A stretch of 64,000 nt of DNA from Nipponacmea schrenckii (GCA_030562195.1 JAUJPP010000003.1:41050602-41114601), one strand, 5' to 3'; positions 12,375 to 26,181 are shown, counted from the stretch's first letter. A program made the numbers and translations. The notes: generated from the sequence alone by a model not told the origin.

Positions 12375-13335
12375 TGGCTCAGTGAGTTAGATGCTTGCTC
12401 GAAATGGAGGTCCAGGGTTAAACTCCTGCAATGGTCGTAATGAATTTTTATACGGACGTATGTTGTCGTCGTCCCTGCCCGTCGGTCCCTCATCATTTGC
12501 TGTAGACACAATAGAAGCTACGATTTTCTAAGGAGTTTAATGAAACTTGGTGGGAGCATTGGAATTTAAAAGACGGCGGTTAATACCGATTTTGATTATT
12601 TTTCGATGCATTATTTCTGAGATATTGCCCCTGCCTCTATATTTGTTGTAGACACAATAGAAGCTACAATTTCAATTTTCAATGGATGTTGATGAAACTT
12701 ATAAGAAGACGGTCTTATGATGAACAGTTTTTGAATTAATACGATTGACGCAGTGAAATCGAGTGGTTTTGAGTTATTGTACTTAACTTGCGTCAAAATT
12801 TTATTGTGGTTGCAATAGAAGCTACCATTTACAATGGATTTAAAGGAAACTAGTATGAATATTGGAATTGATAAGACGGTAGTCAGGTTTTAATTTTACG
12901 ATTTTTCAATGAATAGGTTTCTAGTTATTGCCCTTGAAAAAATTTTTATTGTGGGTGCAATAGAAATTACAATTTAATGGATTTTGTTGAAACTTGGTGT
13001 GAGCATTCGAATTGATAAGAAAGCAGTAAAGATTTAATTTTACGATTTTTTGCATGAACAATTATTATTAAGTTATTGCCTTGACTAAGTAAAATTGTGT
13101 CAAATTTTATTGTTGGTGCGATTGAAGCTGCAATTTTCAATGGATTTTGATGAAACTTAGTGCGAGCATTGACATTGAAAAGATTTTCAATGAATGTTTT
13201 TTTTAGTGAATTATTCAAATTAATGCTGCCAGTGGGCGTATATTACCTTGCCTGGAAGCTATCTTCTGATTTTTCATCCCGGTTTCCCATTGTCAATGAT
13301 GCAGGTCGGAGGAGCTAACACGGAAAAAACGTTTA
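12375..13335 (+). mobile_element. tRNA-like SINE split by a pearl-like element
   Basis: The head (12375-12450) has tRNA promoter-like boxes: 'tggctcagtgag' (A-box-like) and 'gggttaaactcc' (B-box-like). After the pearl-like insert ends at about 13262, the tail resumes with 'ttcatcccggtttcccattg' and 'atgcaggtcggaggagct'. A related tail without the insert lies at 63425-63500 and joins the two halves directly. Inference: a tRNA-derived SINE interrupted by a later insertion. Confidence 0.5.
12450..13262 (+). mobile_element. Pearl/HINE-like interspersed repeat, copy 2 (nested in the SINE)
   Basis: Same family as 5686-6630. It has a degraded head ('tatacggacgtatgttgtcgtcg'), about five diverged monomers with 'gacacaatagaagctac' and 'gttattgcccttga', and an end 'agtgggcgtatattaccttgcctggaagctatctt'. 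The monomers are more decayed and indel-rich than in the copy at 56164. Confidence 0.65.
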
Positions 13336-13339
13336 GTTG

Positions 13340-14130
13340 TTCAGATGCACACTCCATTGTCTTCATTGGCACATTTACAAATTAAGACGAAATCCCAATT
13401 ACAGTGGCTTACCATACAATTATCTTCCGCAAAATGATAAAAACGAAAGGGACGCAAATATTTTCCGATTGTCTGGTTGTGATGTGTCATAGTTCTGAAG
13501 ACTGTTTATCTGTTAACCAAACATCTACACGAAAGATGCTGAATATAAAGACACAGACTTGCAGCATTTGCTATTGGAGGGAACTCATAATTAATTATAT
13601 GTTTTTTAATTTATTTCAGAAAAATAAATATCAACAAAATAGAATTAAAAGATTTTTAAAAAATCTGCAACAAAATATATAGACGTTCTATAATACCGAA
13701 AATACTATGGCATCAACAGATTCACTGTGTCCTTCAGACATAAATAATAATTATGGTACCAAATATAATGCAGAATGCTGAGAATCTATAATAATAATAA
13801 TTGAATATAGTAACACAAAATTATGAATATCAAAGAATAATAAAGAACTACATACAAAAATATAATTTATTCTAAATGGGTCAGATGGGTTGTTTTTTGC
13901 GAAGAAAAGGCCTATGATCGACGAAGACACATGACAAAAATCTATATGAGAAATGCATATTAAAGTATCATTTGTCCTTTACAAATTTCTAATTAAAGTT
14001 GTGTATACACGTATATACATAATTATAATGGATTGGTATCAAAAAGCTTTGCTGCTATAAAAAAAATCAAGTATTTACTATTTACACTAATGAAAACATT
14101 TTACAGTCATACATATTATCTTTGTTATTA
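13340..14130. other. AT-rich intergenic stretch between espin-like and calpain genes
   Basis: The two genes converge here. Apart from short chance frames, nothing with coding character, promoter structure or repeat organisation was recognised. The calpain poly(A) signal marks its far edge. Confidence 0.4.
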
Positions 14131-14133
14131 TAC

Positions 14134-14139
14134 TTTATT
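14134..14139 (-). terminator. Poly(A) signal, calpain gene
   Basis: AATAAA on the minus strand (TTTATT on plus) about 210 bp after the calpain stop codon. The spacing suits a short 3'UTR, but other A/T-rich hexamers are near. Confidence 0.4.
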
Positions 14140-14349
14140 ATTTTTTTTTTATACATTGATCTTCCATTATGATTAACTTCTATTTATTATTAAAAAATTT
14201 GATTTTTTTTTTTGCGCATAATAAATGTATTACTGTTGTGAAATTTAATTACTTTAAATGATTTGATGTTGAATGAATATTATGTACTTGTTACGAAAAC
14301 TTTGAATTTTGACGATAAATTGTTGTTGTTCAAATCTTGTCTATTTTTC

Positions 14350-17300
14350 TTAACACAGCATGGAGTACTTCAAAAACTGAAACAGAAAATATTTGTATAG
14401 AAAAATCGTAATGGAAGGGGGGAGAGGTCTGTTCAGGGGTTCGCCTATCAAAACTCAGTCATTCAACAGTTTTCATGTTGTACTGTCACCCATAAAGTTT
14501 CTCAGTGACTATTATCTCACTCAAATATATCAGTATTTCTTAATGAATTTTATTTACCTCACTCCTGGTGAAATGTGCTATATCATCGTTTGAATTTTGT
14601 CTTGTTTTACTTTTATGATCTTGAAAAATACCTAAATAAAGAATAAAATTAATAGTTACATTCACAATTAAGGGAAAATAAAAAATTAACAGAGATGCTT
14701 AGCTTGGAAAAGAGACAAATTTTCTAGTGTTTTCCTTACCTTATAGGCTACTGAAAAGTATGAATAGTAATTTTGAATCCTTTTCCTTACGTTTGTCACA
14801 GGAAGAAAATTCACAGTGATACTTACTGAACATAAATACTAATTTACATATGACAATTATAAAGGAATCTAGTGATAATGTCCCGGTACGTCCTCCATAT
14901 CGCCGTAATATTGAGGTAACCAAAGATTTGTCGATTGGAAATCCTGTAAAAAATCATGAATAACAGAACTATTTAACATGAAACAGAAATAACAATTGAC
15001 AAAAGAGTAATGTTTAATGACATATTTATTATGATATCCCTCCATATCGATGAAATATTAATGGACCGTTACTATTACCTTATTAGCAATTGAATTTGCC
15101 CCAAAGGATATTGAAATAACGTTTAGTTAAAAAACGCCAAAATGTATTTCACATCATGCTATAATTGCCTTTTGGTTGTACTAGAGAACTACTCACCTAT
15201 TTTAGAAAACATAGTTTGTAACTCATAGCCATCAACTACATTAGATTTATCTTTATCAAACTGGCGAAAAACACTCTGAAATTAGATATTGGATTGCAAA
15301 ATATCGCGGATATTAACGTAATCAATTTGGTACGTACATGCAAAAAACCTTTACGTTTTTAAAGCTGAAAAGTTCTACTAAATCTTACCCTATAAGCAGT
15401 GATCTCCTTCCACATTTTTCGTATTTCATCTAAATCAAGATACCCTGAGCCATTTCTCTAATTATGTTAAGTCAAGGAAAAAATATACACGAGTAAAAGT
15501 ATAATATTTATCTCAATATTTAATATAAATTTTAGTATTATATTTGTAAAAGATTTAAAAGGATACATCCATACAGGTAACTAAACTTCTACATGCCTCT
15601 TCACTTAGATTTAACTGTTCGCCTAATTCTGGGGAGAGAATTATATAAGAAGCATTTTAAAACAGATGCCTGAACATTTCCTTTTCCAGTTGATAAAATT
15701 TCAATTTCATTTGTCAGGGTCATCACACAATACATGTACTTTTATCAAAAATAAATTTTAAACAGCACAATTTGTTCTTATAATAACAATGCCTATACAT
15801 TGTATTATTCCAATGTATTGCCCCATGGGCTGAATGTGAGTCAGGACCATGTCCTTGTGTATTGGGCCTAATTCTGACCCATGTAAAATAAAGAGTTTAT
15901 TATTATTATTATTATGCTTCCCAGAAATGTAATAAATAAGCAATAAATACACCGGTGATTAAGACTACTATCACTTACACCCTTAAATTTTCTACTATTT
16001 TATACTAATATCATTAAATATTCACCGAATACAATACTGAATGTCCCCTCTCGACGAATCATACCTTCATATGGCAAATAAATGCAATTACAAATAACCT
16101 CACCTTTATAACTGACATTTAATATAAACGTGCGGAGTTCTCTATAATCTAATCTTTTATCATTTCCTCCAAAGTCTAAAAATGCTTCTGTTATTCCATC
16201 AAATTTTGGTGTAATTGGCTAAAAAGCAAAATGTAAACATTGAAGGCCTTGGAGTACTAAATATAACTTAATTCCATATGTCGCAGAACTGCTTTAGATA
16301 ACGCTTCCAATAAATATAGAATTTAGCCAGGCAAGCTAACATACAACCAATGGAGGTAAGTCAAGACGATATATATCTCCAAGTAAAAGCTGACGTCGAG
16401 GGCAATAATTCAAAGCGTTCCTCCAATATCTCAATAATGTAGGTCCCGATGGATTGTCATCTGAGAGAGACCATTCAGCCTTGTTTCCCCCAACTTTTAG
16501 GCGTTAAGTGCGAAGAATGGCCGCTCAACTGTTGACGGTGTCAATGGTAGAGTAACGCTTCCACTAAATATAACTAGGTAGCCAGGTTACACACTATTAT
16601 TGGGAGGTGCTACATTAATTAGTAGTAATTTAAAGGTTTTAAATTTTAACTTTTCCATTTGATCTTTCGTATTTGTTTCACGGACTATAATGCTAACCAT
16701 ATCCATCACCCGCCCCGTATATATTGTCCTTCCCCTTACGTCCTCTTCCAACAATAATAGGGCCCTCTACATTGTTTATAAGAAATTGTGGAAGAACGGA
16801 CGGAGGAAGGATATCGAGGACCTGACATAAACATCTTACCGTAATAGGAGTAATTGGTTTTGGATCTTCAACATCTAAGACTCTGTAATAATAATCATAA
16901 TTATTGTTACTCTATTGGTATCAATATGGTAAACTGAAACACATCTGACATAAATATTTTTAGTTCACTCCTGCTATCGCTTTAATTTATTTGAAATGGC
17001 TAAGGAACACTGAAAGTTTCGTCTAGATTGGGTCACATTCAACCACTTCCCTCTTATCAGACCATGAACCATAACTAAGTAAGGGTTCGTTACTCAGGAA
17101 GCAAATGTTTACTTGTCATTAACCAAATAGACATCACAAGTGCAACGGTAAAAACAATCACATTACCCACTCTCTGCAGCCTTCTCAGTGAAAATACGCA
17201 ACAAAAACTCGGCATCTTCGTTGATATGAAAAGTACTAGGTATAATCACATAAACACCAGGTGGAAATTCAAACCGCCTTGTAACCTCTCTATAAAATTG

Positions 17301-20300
17301 ATATTTCCCTGATCTTTCAGCTAATCTTAAAGCATTTTGTGATGCTTTTTCACCATCTAAAGGTTTTAACTCTGGTCGGCGCAACTATAAATATATACTA
17401 TATTTATGAAGATAAGATCGAATTCATGACTATAGAAATGGTACTATGTGATAAAATTATAGTCAGATAAATAAGTAACGGATGGACAGTTTTCATATGC
17501 AACCATTTTATTTTTGATATATTTGATTAACAATAATAATTGTTTATAACACAAGAACAATTTGTAATCAGTAGGACATGGAATGAAGTTAATATACCTG
17601 GAATATATCGAAACCAATTGCAATTTTTGCAACATTATTTTTCTCTTTTTCTGTTAAAGAGACAATCATTGTACATTCTCCATTTTTATCATCGTCATCT
17701 TTCTCATTCAAAGTAACAAAAAACTGGGGATTTCTCCAATACAGTCCTGAAAATTGCAATGTATCTCTTACGTGGATTAAACATCAATGTTTCTGTTATT
17801 TAGTCCCTGTAGTCGTGATAACATCACACAGACTACCATTATTGCTCTAAAGATTAACATGTACCATAAAAGGTAATGGTGCCATTTTTTACCATACAAC
17901 AAATAATAGCTCTATGTACAATAAAACCAATTGCTACTGAAAAAACTCACATGATGTAAGATGTGCCATTTGCAAGTAAAGCTAAGTTTCAATCAAAAGC
18001 AAGCAAGATATGGTGTCTGATTTAAATTTAATTTACATATACATGTATATCAATATGTTTAAGGCTAAGTGGCGAGCAACATACTATATGATTTGTGAAG
18101 TATATGTTTTGAATATACGAATGATGATGCTTACTTTGATGAGGTGAATTCCCGCAACCACCAGCTGTAAGTCCCGGTTTCCATGCATCATGATACATAG
18201 TGACAGACCAAGATGATGTGTTCTGGAAATCAATGGAGAGAGAAAATATGCCATTAAGCTACATGATAATAGTATATCGATTCCATGTAAAGATAAGACC
18301 TACATGAACGAGAGTCGAAGTATGAAAAAGTAAAGCATTATAAATACCTCATCATAGGCAACTTCTTCAGTCAAAGCATCTGGTTGTAAATGACACATTT
18401 CTATTTCATCAAAATTGTCAATAACATCCCCATACGACATCCTACAAGTTGAAGCCAGAAATGTTTACTTCAAGCAAAGCAAACCAAAATACACTGATTA
18501 CAACTGTAAACGATGTTTGAGGAAATTCTTGAGAAATGCTTTAAATGACGTTTCACATCTCCCACGGTGAAGTATATGGCCAAAAAGTTAGCGGAAAGTT
18601 AGCAGGTTGAATGTTTGGATATGTTAAATTAGTCAAAATATTAAAGTAATTTCACAAATGCATCTTGCGGTCGGCATTTACACCCCGTTAATTGGCCAAT
18701 CTGGGTCAAGCATCAATAAATTATTAAAAACTGCAGTGTATCATTACCAGAATTCACCATCATCAACAGTATCAACTTGTAAAGAATTTCTAACAGAAGG
18801 TGATAATGTCCTCATTTCTATTGATCTGAAAAAATAATGTAATATTGAAATACAGTGCGGCAGGTCAGATTTCTTCTAACAATTGCTCAAGATCAAGATA
18901 AATGTTTTCGGGGGAAAGAAGGTTTTATTCTCCCAAATATACAAGAACAAAATATACTTCATTAAGAAAATAGAATAATTTAAGAGGTGTTAATGATATT
19001 TGGTTTTTTACCTATCTGACCAAGCTCCTGTCCATTCTCCTCTTCCCCATGGGTTTCTTAATCTGAGTAGATGGGACGAAATACCTCTATTGATAACCTG
19101 AAATTAATACAGAATATACGTTTTAAAATATGGGGAGTAAATTCAGTAGTATGTTTCTAAATATACTTTACAGTAATCTACACCATAAAATTACCTCTTT
19201 AATTCCAGTAATACTGTATGCATGACCACTGTATAGACCATTGGATTGTTTTACTTCACTTGCCGTTGCGTTAGGTGGTCTCTGAAATTAATGCACAGAA
19301 ATTGAATTCCAATATCAGTAACCAAAGGGACCTGTATTTTAAATAGTGAGTTTTTCTGAAAATTTTCTATGGAATGACATTCAGAGCTGAGAAATATCTA
19401 AATAATTTTCATTTAATTAATCTAAACCAAGGTTTCTGATCTGGCGGTACGCACCATTTGTGACGCATCATGTATAGCAACAGAGCGTCCAACGGAATTT
19501 GAAAAACAGAAAAAAAAAGTTGAAAAACTATCTTCATTTAAAATATACATATAATAAAACAAATTAGGGAAGATTTTTATCTTGTTTTGTCAAACAATAC
19601 AATACAATGTATATTAAAATGGCACTGAATACAAAAACTAAACAATATGATAAATTTGTTTTAAAACCACCCCTATACATGATAGTGCGCGGATTCATTG
19701 CGCATTTCAAAGTATTTCCCTGCTATGAATATAGCATAAGAACAAATTTCAAAGAGTGCGATGTTCATATATTCACAACTCTTAAAACACTTCAGCTTCA
19801 CCTCCTCGATCCCCTGATGGTATCAAGCCTACTCTCAAATATTCAGGTACCTGGAGCCCACACACAGGGCTTGGGCTATTTGAAATATAAAAAGAGACGC
19901 TGTATCTAATTTACTTGAGCATCCCTAAATTCCAAATAATAATACGTACATGTATACTGGCACCAACCATAGAATTCATTGCTATAGACTTATGTAGAAT
20001 GTGGAAGAGGTTACGTGGTATAGTGTTTTTATTTTCAATGTTGATGACTTCACCAATACCTCCAGTCAGATCTACTAGAGCATCTCCTATCTTACCACCT
20101 TCTAGGCCACTGTAACCACCTCGTAATCTACAATATACAATACAATTATTACATACTGTAACCATCTCGTAATCTACAATATACATTGCAATTATTACAT
20201 ACTGTAACCATCTAATAATCAACAATATACAATACAATTATTACATACTGCAACTATCTCGTAATCTACAATATACATTACAATAATTACATACTGCAAC

Positions 20301-23300
20301 TATCTCATAATCTAAAATATACAATACAATTTTTACACACTGTAACTATCTCATAATCAACAATATACAATACAATTATTACATACTGCAACTATCTCGT
20401 AATCTACAATATACATTACAATTATTACATACTGCAACTATCTCGTAATCTAAAATATACAATACAATTATTACATACTGTAAAGATCTTGTAATCTACA
20501 ATATACAATACAATCATCACAAACTCTAACCATCTCGTAATCTACAATATACATTACAATTATTACATACTGTTACTATCTCGTAATCCACAATATAAAA
20601 TGCAATTATTACGTACTGTAACTATCTCATAATCTACAATATACAATACAATTATTACATACTGTTACTATCTCGTAATCCACAATATAAAATGCAATTA
20701 TTACGTACTGTAACTATCTCATAATCTACAATATACAATACAATTATTACATACTGTTACTATCTCGTAATCTACAATATACAATACAATTATTACGTAC
20801 TGTAACTATCTCATAATCTACAATATACAATACAATTATTACATACTGTTACTATCTCGTAATCCACAATATACAATGCAATTATTACGTACTGTAACTA
20901 TCTCATAATCTACAATATACAATACAATTATTACATACTGTAACTATCTCGTAATCTACAATATACAATACAATCATTACGCACTGTAACCATCTCGTAA
21001 TCTACAATATACATTACAATTATTACATACTGTTACTATCTCATAATCTACAATATACAATACAATTATTACATACTGTTACTATCTCGTAATCCACAAT
21101 ATAAAATGCAATTATTACGTACTGTAACTATCTCATAATCTACAATATACAATACAATTATTACATACTGTTACTATCTCGTAATCTACAATATACAATA
21201 CAATTATTACGTACTGTAACTATCTCATAATCTACAATATACAATACAATTATTACATACTGTTACTATCTCGTAATCCACAATATACAATGCAATTATT
21301 ACGTACTGTAACTATCTCATAATCTACAATATACAATACAATTATTACGTACTGTAACTATCTCATAATCTACAATATACAATACAATTATTACGTACTG
21401 TAACTATCTCATAATCTACAATATACAATACAATTATTACATACTGTAACTATCTCGTAATCTACAATACACAATACAATTATTACATACTGTTACTATC
21501 TCGTAATCCACAATATAAAATGCAATTATTACGTACTGTAACTATCTCATAATCTACAATATACAATACAATTATTACATACTGTTACTATCTCGTAATC
21601 CACAATATACAATGCAATTATTACGTACTGTAACTATCTCATAATCTACAATATACAATACAATTATTACATACTGTAACTATCTCGTAATCTACAATAT
21701 ACAATACAATTATTTCATACTGTAACCATTTCGTAATCTACAATATACATTACAATTATTTCATACTTTAACTATCTCGTAATCTACAATATAAATTACA
21801 ATTATTTCATACTGTAACTATCTCTACAATATACAATACAATTTATTTCATACTGTAACCATTTTGTAATCTACAATATACATTACAATTATTTCAAACT
21901 GTAACCATCTCGTAATCTACAATATATAACACAATTATCACACGAATTGCTACACCACGGTAACTACTTAGTAATCTACAATATACAATACAATCAGTTT
22001 ACTCCCTTTGAAACCACTATAACTACCTCACAATCATTACAATTAGTGTATGACTTCTAATCCACTGTAACCAATTCAATATGCCATCCAAGTGCTGAAC
22101 TGCTTTATAAGCAAATATTTACAATGTTTTCTTTTCTTCGCTTGCCTTTATTAGATACTTAAGTAATAAATCAAGGTACATACTTTGCATAGGCCTTTTC
22201 TAGTAGGGCACTCCAAAACTCGTTTCTATTCTGCACATTTTGACAAAAGATGAGACTTCTACCATTAGTCGGTAAATAATCATCCACAACAACTTCTATC
22301 CATTCTCCATACCACCAGAAATTAAAATGGAACACACCTTAAACAGATAGAAAATTCCAATTATTGATGGAAGATGAATTAAAAGAAATGGGATGGCTGG
22401 AAAGTTTAGAATTATGTAAAGAAAAATTCAAGACCTAATACCTGCATAGTTTCGGTCGAATGACTGGTTTAATGGTACAATACGTTCTAGTATATTTTTA
22501 TGTGATGTACAGAGAATTGCTGCTGCAGCTACAAACCAACAATTTCCTGAAATGAATTTTAAGATAAAAAACATAAAAGGGGTTTAGTCTAAATATTTGC
22601 TTTCATGGAAAATAGAACCCGAATCCAGCGGTTTGTAGTTTGTTGTAAAATGCAAATTTCTCGAATGATTCACTTGTTTTTTTTTAGGTCGACGTATAAA
22701 GGTTTTCTCGAGCATCAACCCCGATGACTTCACATAGCAGGTTAGTTAATACAGAAGATTATTAAAAAATATATTATACATGTACTTTCAATACGTGTGG
22801 CCTACATTGACCTATAATGTAATATTAATATTGTTCATATAATGTCTATGGGTGTATTCAGGTTTATTTAAACCTTGTTATGCAGTATGTATAGACAGGC
22901 AAATCGTTTAATTATTTATAACGCTTATTGTGAATAACATTTCTTTGAAATATGTACACTTGGAAAGTTCACAGAAAGTCTCTGCTAACTAAAGTGAAAA
23001 ATAACACATTGAAGGTTTTGATTTTGTCGTTTTATTTTAAGAGATTCCTCTCTTAAAGAGATATACTGCGTCTTTGCATTAACATAAAATTTTAGATCTC
23101 AAGAATGGTCATTATGAGTAATTTATGGATAATTACTAAGTTTTTTTGGATTTTATTTATTTATTTTTTTATGTTATTTATGGCAGCAGGTATATTTACT
23201 GCTGAACAGAGCTCTTATTGGCCAAGTTTAAAATTTCAAATTTTATGTTCATTCTAAGATCTATTATCCCTTTAATATATGATAAAATCTGATCTGTAAA

Positions 23301-24698
23301 ACACGTGACTACCGACAGTCGTTATGTTTTTGTTCAAGAATTTTTTTTTTCCATTCTGAAAAGTAATACTTAGGCTAAAATTGTGTTCTTGTCAGCTGGC
23401 TACTATAGTCCTTAAATAAATAGGTTTGTTATAAATGACGAGATTTACAAAAAATAAGGAATAGATGTTAAACGTTTTGTAATGATATTAAAATAAATGT
23501 GTATAGGTTGAAATAGTTGTCATTTAAAACAGATTTAAAGAGGTTTTCTTTATAATGTATGTCAAACACACAAAGAAAGAGTAGCTACCTACATTATATT
23601 TTATTCACTTCTTGCACGTTTTTTTTATTGTTTTGTGTGTGCAGGCCTACTGTATACCGGTAACAAACTACGAGTTTACTTATCTTATGTTGTATAGCCC
23701 CAGTGATGTTAAACAACACGATCTTCTAAATACGCCTGAGAGAGCAGTGGTGACGCTTTTGGAAATATTACCTCCCTTAACATTTTCATAGTTCCAGGTG
23801 GTTATAAGTTACAGCACCAAACGCTTATACTAAAAGCAACACTATGTGTGCTAGAAATTTTCCGTCTCTCACCCCCTAAATTCACCACCATTTATGAATA
23901 TGAACTCAATTTGTTGTATAAGATTAACTTATCTAGACAAGATCAAGTAGACCTATTTACGGATGGATACCTACCTATTCTACCTTGGTTTAAATCATGC
24001 CTTGAAATGTCACTGACGAAAACAGGATACGATACTATATCCTGCAAAACAAAATACATTACACAATAAGTTATCCTGTAAAGGTATTAATTTTATTGTG
24101 ACTTTACAAGGCACCGTACGTTGTAGGATATTTTCTTTACCTCTAGCTTTTGCGCTCGTGGCCTTTGAATTTTCAATTTAGCACAAGTTTTACACCCCGA
24201 ATTATATATATGTTTATAAATATAAATGTCAAATGTGATAAGGTATACTGAATCATTCTGATCTTCTCTCCGACTTAAGTTAATCAGCTTTTATACTGAA
24301 ATGATATTGTCTGTTCTTTTTTTCTTGATTATCTTGTTTTCTAATTGTATGACCATGCAAGTTGTCATCAAAGAAATGTTAGTATAGGAGTAAATTGTGC
24401 ATCCTTTCCATTTCATTTGGGAGATTTTACGAAATCAGAGACGAACCTTTATCAGGTTTTTGAACATGATGCCGCATTTCTAATCCTTACAATCTCTGAC
24501 CCTTCAAGGGATATTACTTGTACTTACCCTTGGACGTTTCCAAATCACTCGTCCATAATTTTCCCGGACCGTGGAATTACTGACGTATAGAGAACGGTCG
24601 TCAGGTGGAAATTCTGGATCTGTATATAATCTTCTTGAAGCTAGACATTCAGCAAGTATAGATTCATAATCTCGTTTTTTTACTCCATTCATGGCCAT
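14350..24698 (-). CDS. Calpain, catalytic subunit with penta-EF-hand domain (20 exons, 686 aa)
   Basis: Calcium-activated cytosolic cysteine protease. Exons in transcript order: 24698-24528, 24041-23975, 22546-22442, 22337-22184, 20127-19950, 19281-19195, 19097-19012, 18825-18748, 18441-18348, 18222-18135, 17746-17598, 17384-17167, 16882-16840, 16218-16104, 15628-15567, 15457-15389, 15275-15197, 14943-14827, 14631-14558, 14376-14350. Phase closes throughout. Catalytic residues: Cys82 (GNCWFVAA), His245 (GHAYSITG) and Asn269 (RNPWGRGEW). The protease core is residues 1 to about 330, the C2-like domain about 340-490 ([10 protein letters not shown]), and the PEF domain from about 505. Canonical EF loops include [12 protein letters not shown] and [12 protein letters not shown]; the last EF unit lacks a normal loop. 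The C-terminus FLKYSMLC* aligns with the usual calpain end. Start: the N-terminus ([15 protein letters not shown]) is typical for the family. The length matches conventional calpains, although the GNCWF motif is CAPN5-like. The specific subtype is not assigned. Confidence 0.93.
15780..15916 (+). repeat. Retroelement-like tail ending in a TTA microsatellite
   Basis: In a calpain intron, a unique-looking stretch ('gaccatgtccttgtgtattg', 'aataaagag') ends in six or so TTA units. A 3' end with a short tandem tail is usual for non-LTR retroelements and their SINEs. The family is unknown. Confidence 0.35.
20111..21990 (-). repeat. 46-bp minisatellite (about 41 copies) overlapping the 5' edge of calpain exon 5
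   Basis: The period is 46 bp (starts at 20111, 20157, 20203 and so on). The first unit includes the first 17 bases of calpain exon 5 (20127-20111) and its acceptor. On the coding strand each unit carries attgtag followed by ATTACGAGATRGTTACA, then a GTATGT or GTACGT that looks like a donor. The outer units (after about 21700) are more diverged. The exon side encodes the conserved calpain stretch [11 protein letters not shown], so the array most likely grew from the splice junction into the intron. Confidence 0.95.
20550..21660. repeat. 92-bp higher-order repeat inside the calpain minisatellite
   Basis: In the centre of the array two monomer types mostly alternate. One has 'ctcataatctacaatatac' and 'attacata'; the other has 'ctcgtaatccacaatata', 'atgcaatt' and 'attacgta'. 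The pair repeats as a dimer of 92 bp with very few differences, which suggests recent amplification in larger blocks by unequal exchange. Confidence 0.7.
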
Positions 24699-26180
24699 AA
24701 TTTAACTGATATGTCGATGATAGTATAGTCGTTAATAATACAGACTATAGATTAAACCATGTTGACTATGTCCTTATACCTTATCAATACGCATTCACTA
24801 TCACCAACAACGAACTAGCCTAAAGTTATAATTAAACCTTATCACTTTTTCGCATTTTGCACAATTTCACTTTATATATGTAAAATATAGAACACTTCCT
24901 ACATGTTCATTACCTTGTGATCAGTTATAACTACATCTATCTATCAGTTGTAGGCCAACACCTGTAATAAACACCTTATAGCTATAAGTATTCACTAAAG
25001 GCTACTCTATCATAATACAATTGTATCGGTGGTTTTACTCTATTTAACTACAGGTATGGTATCGCAAGTCAAGCATATAAAGATGTATAAAAGGACATCC
25101 AATAATAAAGGTGAGATATTCATATACCGCCAACAATACGTTACCTGTTTCTGTTTTATTACTGGTCGTTGTGACCTTCACCTTTAACTTGTCAACTCAA
25201 GAAATTGGATTGATTTATTGATCTGAGCTTGAATTATAAATAGAATACAGAAACCATTGGTATATGGTTATGTATTTTCTCGGGCCACTTTCAGTATTCT
25301 ACTTTCGGTTCCAGATTCCGGTATTATATTGTGATATGAAGATTGGGTTAATTCACTGTTTACAATGCATTATTTGGTTCACTGGTTCTCGAAATTTTTG
25401 ACATTTTTGAGGGACAAGGAGGCGCGTTGAAGTCTAGCATAAATCTTTTTATTTAGGCTATATTCTCCAACATGAATAAGATTAAAGGGGAAACAACGAA
25501 ATAGTGCGGATTTATAGGGAGAAGGAGAATAGTGAAATCTACCAATGGTCCTGAAAGGAAGGATATTGCAAAGAAAGGGGTTGAAATCCCCGATTTAGTG
25601 ATACTTACAACGCGCCATTTTTAACTGGATTAAATACATTTCAGACTACATGTAATTTCTCTTTGTCAGTGATTCAAGTCGGGAGTATTGTAGAAAATAA
25701 ATACACGGATGTCTCGTGTTCAAATTCTATAACTGTTGATATCAAGTGGAACAGATTTGTCAAAGTTGGCTAACAGTTCTTCATTATATTTCATCTGTGT
25801 TTCCGGTAATTATTGCAATAGTTCGAGACATGTAGACCAAAATACCGACTGACATAGTATTGTATGTCATTTCTTTGTAATGTGGTCACGGTTTTGTAAA
25901 CCAAGTTTCGTGTATAGCGCATCGTACTACGATAGAATTTTTTCTTTTGGCCATTTCTGAAAACGAAGGTCAAGTTCAACTTTCTTTGAAAAGACCTTTA
26001 AATATCCGGACCATGGCGTTCGTTGACGACGTGTTTAACGTTAGACAATTTTAAATTGTCTCTGTAAGACCTACAGGTCATATTTGATAGAAAATATAAT
26101 AAAGACAAACAATGATATTCAAATACACGAATTTAATCATAATTCACATAAATTATGGAAAGTAATTTTGTATACTTTTC
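24699..26180. other. Intergenic: calpain promoter side to the end of dehydrogenase copy A
   Basis: The calpain gene is transcribed away from here, so its promoter should lie just above 24698. No clear TATA or initiator was recognised. From about 25945 the sequence belongs to the duplicated segment shared with 29955 onward. No gene was seen. Confidence 0.35.
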
Positions 26181-26181
26181 C

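Noticed and set aside
12375..12440. tRNA gene
   Set aside because: Box-like motifs are present but no cloverleaf with acceptor stem or anticodon arm can be formed; a SINE head explains it better.
19455..19500. Possible extra calpain exon ([13 protein letters not shown]) on the minus strand
   Set aside because: No usable acceptor. Exons 5 and 6 already join in phase and align with the family without it.
19911..20237. 108-codon minus-strand frame starting in the minisatellite
   Set aside because: It is calpain exon 5 read through its acceptor into the repeat; the true exon starts at 20127.
20111..21990. Regular repeat array that superficially looks like CRISPR
   Set aside because: Units are directly contiguous without unique spacers, and the locus is an intron of an animal gene.
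23986..24041. Shorter calpain exon 2 ending at CAAG|gtagaa
   Set aside because: It keeps phase but would delete two residues of the conserved QGxxGNCW motif. The donor at ATAG|gtaggt gives QGRIGNCW.
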